Of a stretch of 64,000 nt of DNA, positions 33,094-40,954 are shown in pieces. The notes under the pieces are model-generated. The model was not told the DNA's origin. It did no database searches and was given only the letters and a program-made list of their open reading frames with translations. Origin of the DNA: Candidatus Roizmanbacteria bacterium (GTDB lineage Bacteria > Patescibacteriota > Microgenomatia > UBA1406 > GWC2-37-13); the NCBI GenBank assembly GCA_013335175.1, contig JAAXWC010000001.1, forward strand, positions 1 to 64,000, in the 5' to 3' direction. Position 1 is the stretch's first letter. Every line of letters starts with the position of its first letter. The position numbers and the translations under genes are program-made.

Positions 33094-33609
33094 TTACTTT
33101 CCAAACTCGAGTGTCGTTTCAAACAAATCAAAGTAAGTTTTGCTTACCGTAGCTTGTATTTTACGCCGATTCATCGGATTTTGAAACGTAAAAAGATACA
33201 TCCCTGGTTGGGGAGTGGTGAATGCAACGGTTGTTGTACTGAGTTTTACCGATTCACTCGCCGTTTTGGGCGATTCAATTTTTAAAGATTGAAGAGGATC
33301 CTGGCAGTTCAACGACAAAATATCTTTTCCTTGTTCTTGCAAAACAGCCTCATCACTGGCGGATTTTTGAAGAGTATATACAGTGGGGTAAAGGAAAGAG
33401 ATGCCACAGGTAGGCAGACGAAGGGTTTGAAAGGAAACCGTAGGAGCCACAGATGGGCTCAGACGGGGAGTAGGAGTGATACTCAGAATAAATGCGATTT
33501 TTTTGTTCGTTTTTTCCACAGAAGTTCCATATCGTACGCCACCAACAAAAATAAGAATCATTACAAGCACACCCATAAAGAGAAATGGAACGTACGGATT
33601 TTTGCGCAT
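33094..33609 (-). CDS. Membrane-anchored extracytoplasmic protein, unrecognised
   Basis: 171 residues. Residues 7-25 form one transmembrane helix or uncleaved signal ('FLFMGVLVMILIFVGGV'), followed by a Thr/Pro/Ser-rich linker ('TPTPRLSPSVAPTV') and a beta-rich domain of about 110 residues. The domain has two cysteines (in 'LPTCGISF' and 'LNCQDP') that could form a disulfide. This is a common design for surface-anchored lipoprotein-like proteins. TACACT lies 6 nt before the ATG. No family recognised. Confidence 0.6.
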   Translation of the reverse strand: MRKNPYVPFLFMGVLVMILIFVGGVRYGTSVEKTNKKIAFILSITPTPRLSPSVAPTVSFQTLRLPTCGISFLYPTVYTLQKSASDEAVLQEQGKDILSLNCQDPLQSLKIESPKTASESVKLSTTTVAFTTPQPGMYLFTFQNPMNRRKIQATVSKTYFDLFETTLEFGK

Positions 33610-33662
33610 AGGAATAGTGTAACATAAACAAAAACATGATGAACAGGTTCATATAACATCGC

Positions 33663-33690
33663 TTGACAACGAAAAAGGGTGGTGTATACT
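33663..33690 (+). promoter_or_regulatory. Strong sigma70-type promoter for a structured RNA
   Basis: TTGACA (33663-33668), 16-bp spacer and TATACT (33685-33690). Six nt further is G33697, exactly the first base of a long terminal stem. It is the best promoter in the 350-bp gap before rho. Confidence 0.65.
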
Positions 33691-33696
33691 AATAAT

Positions 33697-33860
33697 GATC
33701 CTCCGAATAGGGTCGGCAAATTGAAATCTTTTTTTCTACAAGCATAGTTTAGGGTAAGTTCATTCTTTTGAATAATGAGACTTTGTGTCTCTAGAGACCA
33801 GGTCTTCCCATTTCCGGAAGGAAAAAAGTTTTCTTTACGCCCATTACGGAGGATCTTTAT
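33697..33860 (+). ncRNA. Candidate structured RNA upstream of rho (6S-like rod?)
   Basis: About 160 nt. The ends pair perfectly: GATCCTCCG (33697-33705) with CGGAGGATC (33847-33855). Inside follow an AATA/ATTA internal loop, GGG/CCC, then GAAA/TTTC and a 9-bp stem CTTTTTTTC/GGAAAAAAG (one G-U), and small apical hairpins such as GAGAC-TTTGT-GTCTC. T-rich DNA follows. A rod with internal loops and this size recalls 6S RNA, but I cannot assign a class; CCGGAAGG recalls SRP RNA, yet the rest does not fit. It could alternatively be the rho 5' leader. Confidence 0.5.
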
Positions 33861-33962
33861 TTATTCATTTCCATTCGTTATTTCCACTTTTTTGTCTTGA
33901 GCCTGCAATCCTGTCTCCGGCCAAGCATAAAAAAAATTTACAATTTTTCTCTATCTTATAGT

Positions 33963-35312
33963 ATGCTACGTAAAAATAGTAGATCTCAGGAAGAAAAGAA
34001 AGACGACCAATCGTTAGATGTCGGCGCTCTCCTGGATACCTACGAATCTAAACCTATCGTTCCTGCCTCAGAGGAGGTAAGTACCCCTGCATCAGAATTC
34101 TCTGCTGCACCTTATGAACAAGCAGAAGCACCTCAACAGGCTTCACCACAAGCTCAACAGCAAGCTCCTGATGATCGACTGAAAGAAGATCTCAAAATGA
34201 GCTACCCGGCAAAAGGGATTTTAGATGTTACTTTTGGAGGATACGGATTCCTTCGTCAGGACTATGCTATTAATCCTGATCAGGATATTTATGTTTCAAC
34301 CTCTCAAATTCGTCGTTTTTGGCTTCGCCGTGGCGATGAAGTCGAGGGATTGGCACGACCACCCAAAGAGGGAGAACGGTTTCACAGTTTGCTTTTGATT
34401 AAAAAAATTAATGGTGTTGAACTGACAGAAGAACAAAGTAGAACACGTAAAAATTTTGATCAGCTCACCTCACTTCATCCGAATCGTCAGATAATGCTGG
34501 AAACAAAACAAGATGTTTTGTCTACCCGAATTATCGATTTAGTATCACCTATCGGATTTGGACAGCGAGCACTTATCGTTTCTCAGCCAAAGGCGGGAAA
34601 AACAACCTTGCTCAAAGAAATTGCTGAAGGAATTTCTGCAAATTTCCCTGACGCAAAATTATTAGCCATTCTGATCGGAGAACGACCAGAAGAAGTGACA
34701 GAGATCAAACGATTTATTAAGGGGGAGGTAGCAGCTTCCCATTTTGACGAATCGCCACGTCAGCAGGTGAAAGTAGCCAATTTGGCACTAGATCGTGCGC
34801 GCCGGATGGTGGAAATGGGACACGATGTTATTATCCTTTTAGATTCTATTACTCGACTTGCACGGGCGTTTAATTTGTCGGTAACGAATTCAGGAAGATC
34901 GCTCTCGGGAGGATTTGATCCACAAGCTTTGTTCCCTGCAAAAAAATTCTTAGGAGCAGCCCGCAACTGTGAAGAAGGCGGGAGTCTTACGATAATTGGG
35001 ACAGCTCTCATTGGAACAGAATCTCGTATGGATGATCTTATCTACGAAGAATTCAAAGGTACGGGGAATATGGAAGTCCATTTGGATCGAAAATTTGCCG
35101 AACGGAGAATTTTCCCGGCCGTGAATATTGAGGCTTCGAGCACACGGCATGACGAACTTCTCTTTACTGAGGAAAAACTTAAAAAAATTAATACGCTTCG
35201 TCGCATGCTGTCTTTGCTTAATCCGGAAGAACGCTTGACGGTAATGATCGATAAGCTTTCGAAGACAAAAGGAAATGTAGATTTTCTGGAAGCTTTGAAT
35301 GCAAGTAAATAA
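33963..35312 (+). CDS. rho: Transcription termination factor Rho
   Basis: 449 residues from the ATG at 33963. Upstream in-frame codons (from 33897) would add 22 residues of non-conserved sequence. Residues 1-75 are Glu/Gln/Ala/Pro-rich and probably disordered in place of the usual helical N-domain. Then come the RNA-binding fold ('KGILDVTFGGYGFLR'), Walker A 'QPKAGKTTLLKE', 'GERPEEVTE', Walker B 'VIILLDSITRLARAFN' and Q/R-loop 'SLSGGFDP'. It is an RNA-dependent helicase that ends transcription. Rho often autoregulates through its leader. Confidence 0.96.
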   Translation: MLRKNSRSQEEKKDDQSLDVGALLDTYESKPIVPASEEVSTPASEFSAAPYEQAEAPQQASPQAQQQAPDDRLKEDLKMSYPAKGILDVTFGGYGFLRQDYAINPDQDIYVSTSQIRRFWLRRGDEVEGLARPPKEGERFHSLLLIKKINGVELTEEQSRTRKNFDQLTSLHPNRQIMLETKQDVLSTRIIDLVSPIGFGQRALIVSQPKAGKTTLLKEIAEGISANFPDAKLLAILIGERPEEVTEIKRFIKGEVAASHFDESPRQQVKVANLALDRARRMVEMGHDVIILLDSITRLARAFNLSVTNSGRSLSGGFDPQALFPAKKFLGAARNCEEGGSLTIIGTALIGTESRMDDLIYEEFKGTGNMEVHLDRKFAERRIFPAVNIEASSTRHDELLFTEEKLKKINTLRRMLSLLNPEERLTVMIDKLSKTKGNVDFLEALNASK

Positions 35313-35335
35313 TAATTAGTTTTTGTTATAAAGTA

Positions 35336-35372
35336 GGGGCAGGATTTTCCTGCCCTTATTTTTTTGTGTCGC
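35336..35372 (+). terminator. Intrinsic terminator after rho
   Basis: GGGGCAGGA-TTTT-TCCTGCCC stem-loop followed by TTATTTTTTT, 20-25 bp after the rho stop. A second GC-rich hairpin (GGGCGGG-GAAAA-CCCCGCCC type) with A/T flanks lies at about 35462-35485. Confidence 0.75.
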
Positions 35373-35499
35373 ATAAATGGTGTAAAAATAACTACATCAA
35401 AATATATAATTAATAGAACAAAAAACATCAATTCTTTCATTATTTGTATTTTTTATCATTAAGGGCGGGAAAACCCCGCCCCTACAAAAAATCTCCGCG

Positions 35500-36060
35500 C
35501 GTCAACCACGTTTGACGTGGTGCAATGGGACCCTTCCTCTCGTGTCACCCGTTTTTTTTGTCCCCCGCCCGCCTGTTTGTCATTCCGGCGAAGTCCGGAA
35601 TCGTTGTTTCAAAAAGAATGGAGGCCTGCCACTCGTCTTTCCCACGCACTTGACTTCGAGCATCACACCACCGTCAAAAGTGCGTGAGACCCCTGACTCG
35701 TGTCACCCATTCTTTTTTTTACTGGTTTGTTTGTCACTCCCGCTTGCCGGGAGTCGTTGTTATCCTCACTGTCATTCCGGACTGGGGAGCCTGCCCCGGA
35801 CTGCGCCGATCCGGGGGAATCTATTCCATTAAACAACGCTTTAAAAAGAATTGCAGCCGAATATTGGTCATTGCGAGGAGTGAAATGACGAAGCAATCTT
35901 ACCCGCACGTCATCCCCTCTCTCTCGTCATTCCCTCGAAGGAGGGAATCCATGGTAGGAGTCTGATGCAAGGGTCGGGATGGATCCCCGCCTACGCGGGG
36001 ATGACGATGCAACGTCATTCCGGATCGCATTCACTTCGTTCATTTGTCCGGAATGACGGT
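35500..36060. repeat. Long composite repeat region between rho and the CsoR-family gene
   Basis: Most of the 934-bp gap. 35539-35828 is a 290-bp block about 98% identical to 41209-41498 (same length, about five differences). Around it are the palindromes CCACGTTTGACGTGG, ATTCCGGCGAAGTCCGGAAT, ACTCCCGCTTGCCGGGAGT, CATTCCCTCGAAGGAGGGAATCC and GGATCCCCGCCTACGCGGGGATGA. Open frames across it are products of repeat DNA. The last 120 bp before the promoter at 36178 hold nothing I recognise. Confidence 0.85.
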
Positions 36061-36177
36061 ACTTTGGATCCATGCATTGCAATGCCGTTTCTCGCCCGGG
36101 TTTAACCAGAACCAGGATGATAAATACCAGGTACGTATTGTGTATAAATTGTGGATAAGTGATGGTATAACTAATGG

Positions 36178-36227
36178 TTGACAAAGGTGAAGAAAATAGC
36201 CTATACTCTATAGGGGTATGGAGTATA
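36178..36227 (+). promoter_or_regulatory. Promoter with probable CsoR-family operator
   Basis: TTGACA (36178-36183), 18-bp spacer, TATACT (36202-36207). The -10 box starts an imperfect palindrome TATACTC...GAGTATA (36202-36227) around TATAGGGGTATG. CsoR/FrmR-family operators are dyads with a G/C tract in the middle, so this is a likely autoregulatory site. Unlike most genes here, the ATG is about 40 nt downstream. Confidence 0.55.
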
Positions 36228-36246
36228 TAATTTATCTATCACATCT

Positions 36247-36474
36247 ATGGAATTAACAACACGGATTAACCGTATTATTGGACAGCTCAAAGGGATTGTT
36301 AAAATGGTAGACGAGAAGCGAGATTGTACCGAGGTACTACAACAAATCTCGGCGGTGAAAAAAGCTATTGACGGACTATCGAAGGAGATAGTAATATCTG
36401 ATATCTGTCAGTATATTCCCAAAGAAGATACCGAAAAGGTAAAAGCCATGATAGAGCGGGCGATAAAATTATGA
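36247..36474 (+). CDS. Metal/thiol-sensing repressor, CsoR/FrmR/CstR family
   Basis: 75 residues, all-helical. 'RINRIIGQLKGIVKMV' and 'RDCTEVLQQISAVKKAIDGLSKEI' are the family helices. Cys27 matches the first ligand. The usual His of copper sensors is not present, and the second Cys (Cys54 in 'SDICQYI') is two positions earlier than normal. Two Cys and no His recall persulfide-sensing CstR rather than copper-sensing CsoR. The thioredoxin reductase gene follows at 54 bp. A thiol or persulfide signal is therefore a reasonable inference. Confidence 0.8.
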   Translation: MELTTRINRIIGQLKGIVKMVDEKRDCTEVLQQISAVKKAIDGLSKEIVISDICQYIPKEDTEKVKAMIERAIKL

Positions 36475-36492
36475 TAACGGAATGACAGTCTT

Positions 36493-36521
36493 TTGACGTT
36501 TCACATTATCACTTATATATA
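36493..36521 (+). promoter_or_regulatory. Promoter of trxB
   Basis: TTGACG (36493-36498), 17-bp spacer, TATATA (36516-36521), 7 nt before the ATG at 36529. It gives trxB its own leaderless transcript and argues against an upstream in-frame start located within the -35 box. Confidence 0.55.
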
Positions 36522-36528
36522 CATATAT

Positions 36529-37533
36529 ATGGAAAACAAAACAGTAGTGCCGGTCGTAATTATTGGTGGCGGTCCAGCCGGGCTATCGGCTGCACTTTAT
36601 ACTTCTCGTGCAGGTTTGCAACCGGTTGTGTTTGCAGGTTCTCCTCCCGGAGGACAACTTACACTTACGTCTGAGGTTGAAAACTTTCCCGGTGTTGCAC
36701 ATATTTTGGGGAGTGAACTGATTCAAAAAATGCGAGAGCAGGTAGTTCCCTTTGGGACAACTCTACGAGATGAAAATGTGAAAGAGATCGATTTCTCCCA
36801 ACGACCATTTGCTGTTACGCCCGCTGGTTCAGCAGATCCGATATATGCACGATCTCTTATTATTGCAACTGGTGCAAAGGCTTTGTGGCTCGGGCTTGAA
36901 TCAGAACAACGGTTGCGTGGAAAGGGAGTTTCTGCCTGCGCTACCTGTGACGGATTTTTTTTCAGAAACAAAGTAGTTGCGGTGGTTGGTGGGGGAGATA
37001 CCGCGTTAGAAGACGCACTTACCCTTACAAAATTTGCATCAAAGGTTTATATCATTCACAGAAGAGATACTTTTAAAGCTTCAAAAATTATGCAGGAGCG
37101 TGTTATTCATCATGAAAAAATCGAGATCCTTTGGAATTCGGCAGTTACAGAGATTTTGGGGGACCAAAGAGTTACGGGGATTCAAATTGAACAGGGCGGA
37201 GGGGAAAAAGTAATCGAGCTCCAGGGAGTTTTTATTGCAATTGGGCATAAACCGGACACTGACCTTTTTCGAGAACAGCTCAAGCTCGATAGTCGTGGGT
37301 ATGTGCTCACAACACAGCAGGTTGCGTATGCGCGACTGAAAGACCAGAGTGCATATCAAGATTCTGTCTTATCGTTTGATACTGAGTTTCAAACGGCGAC
37401 CAGCGTGAAAGGCGTTTTTGCCGGGGGAGATTGCGTGGATACGGTTTATCGCCAGGCATCTACTGCTTCAGGCATGGGAGTAGGCGCAGCTTTAGATGTA
37501 GAAAAGTACTTGGAAGAAAGCGAATCGGCGTAA
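36529..37533 (+). CDS. trxB: Thioredoxin reductase
   Basis: 334 residues from the ATG at 36529 ('MENKTVVPVVIIGGGPAG'). FAD motif 'GGGPAGLSAA', redox-active 'CATCDG' (CxxC, about residue 138), NADPH motif 'VVGGGDTALEDAL' and 'GVFAGGDCVD' at the end are all intact. An insertion before the last motif (about residues 265-290, 'RLKDQSAYQDSV') is longer than in Escherichia coli. It keeps thioredoxin reduced with NADPH. Preceded by the thiol-sensor-like repressor gene. Confidence 0.94.
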   Translation: MENKTVVPVVIIGGGPAGLSAALYTSRAGLQPVVFAGSPPGGQLTLTSEVENFPGVAHILGSELIQKMREQVVPFGTTLRDENVKEIDFSQRPFAVTPAGSADPIYARSLIIATGAKALWLGLESEQRLRGKGVSACATCDGFFFRNKVVAVVGGGDTALEDALTLTKFASKVYIIHRRDTFKASKIMQERVIHHEKIEILWNSAVTEILGDQRVTGIQIEQGGGEKVIELQGVFIAIGHKPDTDLFREQLKLDSRGYVLTTQQVAYARLKDQSAYQDSVLSFDTEFQTATSVKGVFAGGDCVDTVYRQASTASGMGVGAALDVEKYLEESESA

Positions 37534-37598
37534 CTGCATCAATTCCATCTGAGAAACTGGGTTAGGCGCGGATATGGTACAATGGGAGTGCTATATTT

Positions 37599-38672
37599 AT
37601 GCAAGACCTTAAATCATTCTGTATATTTTTGCGCCAGTACATTGTATCCAGACTCTTTTTGTTTGGTCGGGGTTTTGAACAGGTAAAAAATATTATCGTA
37701 GCATTTTTGTTGGTTAAGCGAGGCAAATATTCAAATTCATTCTTAAATACGTCTTTTTTTGTCTTGGTAGCCGCGGTTCTTATTGGTATCCCGACCATTG
37801 CCGAAAATAATCCCTTCGTAAGTTCTATCGACGCAACCAATGCACCGAGCCAAGCGGCTGTCGTTTCTTACAATCCATACGAAAATCCCTTAGGGACGAG
37901 TGTCTCGATAAAGCCGCGCGATAAAGTAGAGGATTATACGGTAAAAGGGGGAGACACACTTGCCTTAATTGCACAACAGTCAAATATTACGGTAGATACC
38001 ATTAAATGGGCAAATAATTTGAAGTCGGATAGCATTAAGCCTGGTCAGGTGCTCAAAATTCCACCGGTTACGGGAGTTGTTCATAAGGTAAGTTCTGGAG
38101 AAAATATCTACACTATTGCGAAAAAGTATAAAACCGACGCTCAGAACATTGTAAACTTTCCGTTCAACGATTTTGCTGATTTGGATACCTTTCAGTTGAC
38201 TCCCGGGCAGACGCTTATTGTCCCAGGCGGAGTAATTGAAGAAGAACAGCCGAAATATGATTCTGGCTATGGAGGGATGGCTCAGATTCAGGCAGGGGTA
38301 AAAGGAACTTCGAATTTTATCTGGCCAACATCGGGAATAATTACGCAGTATCCTATCTGGTACCATATGGCACTTGATATTGCGAACAACGCTCATCCGG
38401 CAGTGATCGCGGCCGATACCGGTACCGTTACATTTGCCGGATGTATAAACTGGGGATATGGGTGCCACGTGATTATTAATCATGGAAATGGATATCAATC
38501 GTTGTATGGGCATATGGTTTCGGGGAGTATCGTTGTTTCTGCAGGTCAGGTTGTTTCACAGGGGCAAAAGCTAGGAAATATGGGCTCTACCGGTCGTTCT
38601 ACCGGTACTCATCTTCATTTTGAAATACGATCGGGAAGCACGCTATTGAATCCACTTAACTTTCTCAAATAA
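37599..38672 (+). CDS. LysM and M23-domain peptidoglycan endopeptidase
   Basis: 357 residues. A basic N-terminal 45 residues precede a transmembrane segment (about 50-66, 'FFVLVAAVLIGIPTIA'). Two LysM modules follow: 'DYTVKGGDTLALIAQQSNI...GQVLKIPP' (about 107-152) and 'HKVSSGENIYTIAKKY...GQTLIVPG' (about 155-208). The M23 peptidase domain has the zinc ligands in 'WYHMALDIA' (His, Asp) and 'GTHLHFEI' (HxH). It would cut cross-links in the cell wall at the outer face of the membrane. Confidence 0.92.
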   Translation: MQDLKSFCIFLRQYIVSRLFLFGRGFEQVKNIIVAFLLVKRGKYSNSFLNTSFFVLVAAVLIGIPTIAENNPFVSSIDATNAPSQAAVVSYNPYENPLGTSVSIKPRDKVEDYTVKGGDTLALIAQQSNITVDTIKWANNLKSDSIKPGQVLKIPPVTGVVHKVSSGENIYTIAKKYKTDAQNIVNFPFNDFADLDTFQLTPGQTLIVPGGVIEEEQPKYDSGYGGMAQIQAGVKGTSNFIWPTSGIITQYPIWYHMALDIANNAHPAVIAADTGTVTFAGCINWGYGCHVIINHGNGYQSLYGHMVSGSIVVSAGQVVSQGQKLGNMGSTGRSTGTHLHFEIRSGSTLLNPLNFLK

Positions 38673-38750
38673 GAGAAGAGTGTCCGGGTTATTATCACCA
38701 TAGTATTTTCGTGTTGATTTTTATTCCCAGATAATGCATCATAAAATATT

Positions 38751-40889
38751 ATGACACATTCTCACCAACCTCTAACCGTTTTTCAAAAATTAAAAACTCT
38801 AGTCCTTCTTGGCGTTATCTTTCTGACGCCCTTTTTCTTTTTGACAACCACTCAAGAGTATTATGTTACCAACAAATTTTATTTACTGGCAGTAGCTGCT
38901 CTGCTTCTTTTGGCGATTTCTACTATTGAATTTATAATTACCAAAAAGATTGTCTGGGTAAAACGGCCATTGGATAATGCGGTGAGTTTGTTTGCACTGG
39001 CTGTGGGAGTTTCGACGCTATTGGTGAGTCCTAACAAAATTCAGGCCTTACTCAATCCAACCTTTGGATTTGTGGTCGTTTCTTCTTTAGCGGTACTTTA
39101 TTACTATATTTCGCGCAATACTTCGGCAAAATTCGAAAAACTAGCGCTTGGAGCGATTCAGTTGAGTACGTTGCTGGTGGGATTGGTGAGTATTTTCTTC
39201 TTTTTTCAACCATTAAAAGGAGCAAATTTGCCTTCTTCGCTTGCATTCTTAAAGCAAACAGGTTTTACTCCGGTCGGGAGTTCTCTTGATTTAATCGTTG
39301 TCCTCGGATTTGGCTTCGTTGTTTCTGTCATGGGGATTATCTTGGCAAAAAAAACACGTGAAGCTCAAACGGAGGAAGCAAAGTCTCGACGGATATACTC
39401 ACTCGTTTCCGCAATTGTTCTTTTTGTCGGATTGCTTCTTACGGTGTTCACCGTATTTAAACCATTTCAGGCGACTGCACAAAATAACCTCCTGTTGCCG
39501 CCATTCAGATTGTCTTGGTACGGAGCAGTAGAAATATTAAAAACACCTTTGAATGCAGTATTTGGTGTAGGGGTAGATAACTATCCATTCTTATTCACTC
39601 GAGTAAAAGATGCAGCCTATAACGCTACAGCTATGTGGCAGTTGTCATCATTCTCTGTTGCCAGTTCTACATTGCTTCACATTATGAGTGAGTCAGGGCT
39701 ATTGGGACTCGTTTCATTTGTCCTATTCCTCTTTGTAGCAGGGAAAAAGAATATAGTGAATTTAAAACAAAAAGCATTCTCTAAGGTTTCGCCAGTCGTG
39801 TTGGGGTATTTAGGATTAATTATTGTGGCACTGGTGCTCCCGCCATCGTTCATAATCTTTTTTCTCTTATTCGTTTCCGCTTCATTGTTGACACGAAAAG
39901 ATGAAGAAAATGGACCAGAAGCAGAACCAACGGTGTTGGATGCGGGGAAATTGCTTCCCATCTACGGAATTATTGCGATTGTATCCGTCGCCTTTATTTT
40001 GAGTTCAGGATTTGGTCTGTATCAAACCTATATGGCAGAAGCGTACTTCAAAAAGTCGCTCGATGGATATTTGGCAAACAGTGCACAGGATTTGTACAAT
40101 AATCAAAGAACGGCGATCCTTTACAATCCATACATTGAGCGATTCCGCATTAATTTTGCTCAGACCAATTTGTTAATCGCGAACAATTTAGCAGCAAAAG
40201 CAAGTACTCAGACTGCGGATGGAAAAACACAGCAAAATCAGCTCAGTGATCAGGACAAGACAACGATCACCAACGCAATTCAAGCTGCTATTTCAGAGGC
40301 AAAAGCTGCGGTAGCTTTGAATGATCAGAAATCTACCAACTGGGACAACCTGGCAACGATTTACAGAAATGTATTAAATGTAGCGCAGGGGGCGGATAGT
40401 TGGACGGTTACTTCCTACACCCGAGCAATTACTTTTGATCCTCAGAATCCGGTGTATCGGTTGAATTTAGGAGGAGTATATTTCTCTCTGAAAAATTACG
40501 ATGATGCAATTCGCATGTTTGAGCAGGCTGCTTCTCTGAAACCAGATTGGGCAAACGCGCACTATAATCTGGCCTGGGCTACCTATCAAAAAGGGGATTA
40601 TCAGAGATCGGCAACTGAAATGCAGAACGTATTGTATCTTTTAGACCAGAAGAAAGATGCAGCAGACTATCAGAAGGTTGCGGCAGATTTGGAAGAGATT
40701 AAGAAGAAAATTCCAAAAGCGGAAACCCAGACGCAGCAGCAACAGCCTGAAGCGCAGGCACCTCAGAAACTGAGCTTGCCAACGCCTCCTCAGGCCACCA
40801 TATCTCCGAAACTGAAACTAAAGGAGAAAGAAGCTCAACCACCCGCTCCATCACCAAAAGAGCAGGCAGCAGAGCCGACGCAACCGTAA
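38751..40889 (+). CDS. O-antigen-ligase-like membrane protein with TPR tail
   Basis: 712 residues. About ten to twelve transmembrane helices (residues 15-440), with a large loop between helices holding 'FGVGVDNYPFLFTRVKD' and 'SSFSVASSTLLHIMSESGLLGL', the arrangement of Wzy/WaaL-type polymerase-ligases (ExF...HN-like loop). Then comes a helical region with tetratricopeptide repeats ('PVYRLNLGGVYFSLKNYDDAIRMFEQA' region, about 560-640) and a Pro/Gln/Lys-rich tail. It probably ligates or polymerises surface glycans, or glycosylates surface proteins. TPR tails are usual for this type in CPR genomes. Confidence 0.8.
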   Translation: MTHSHQPLTVFQKLKTLVLLGVIFLTPFFFLTTTQEYYVTNKFYLLAVAALLLLAISTIEFIITKKIVWVKRPLDNAVSLFALAVGVSTLLVSPNKIQALLNPTFGFVVVSSLAVLYYYISRNTSAKFEKLALGAIQLSTLLVGLVSIFFFFQPLKGANLPSSLAFLKQTGFTPVGSSLDLIVVLGFGFVVSVMGIILAKKTREAQTEEAKSRRIYSLVSAIVLFVGLLLTVFTVFKPFQATAQNNLLLPPFRLSWYGAVEILKTPLNAVFGVGVDNYPFLFTRVKDAAYNATAMWQLSSFSVASSTLLHIMSESGLLGLVSFVLFLFVAGKKNIVNLKQKAFSKVSPVVLGYLGLIIVALVLPPSFIIFFLLFVSASLLTRKDEENGPEAEPTVLDAGKLLPIYGIIAIVSVAFILSSGFGLYQTYMAEAYFKKSLDGYLANSAQDLYNNQRTAILYNPYIERFRINFAQTNLLIANNLAAKASTQTADGKTQQNQLSDQDKTTITNAIQAAISEAKAAVALNDQKSTNWDNLATIYRNVLNVAQGADSWTVTSYTRAITFDPQNPVYRLNLGGVYFSLKNYDDAIRMFEQAASLKPDWANAHYNLAWATYQKGDYQRSATEMQNVLYLLDQKKDAADYQKVAADLEEIKKKIPKAETQTQQQQPEAQAPQKLSLPTPPQATISPKLKLKEKEAQPPAPSPKEQAAEPTQP

Positions 40890-40919
40890 GGGATTAGATA
40901 TACGAACATAAAAAAATAA

Positions 40920-40946
40920 CCCTCCAGAAATGGAGGGTTTTTTGTT
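40920..40946 (+). terminator. Rho-independent terminator
   Basis: CCCTCCA-GAAA-TGGAGGG with a perfect 7-bp stem and GAAA loop, followed by TTTTTTGTTATT, 30 bp after the stop of the O-antigen-ligase-like gene. Confidence 0.92.
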
Positions 40947-40954
40947 ATTGCCGA

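Noticed and set aside
33770-33835. SRP RNA (4.5S) signature CCGGAAGG in the region upstream of rho
   Set aside because: Only the tetraloop-like core matches; the symmetrical-loop sequence after it (GCAGC) is absent and the 5' partner is too far away.
35512-35965. Frames in the repeat region between rho and the CsoR-family gene
   Set aside because: Translations recur at 41.1-41.7 kb because the DNA is a duplicated repeat; no start context or protein-like composition.
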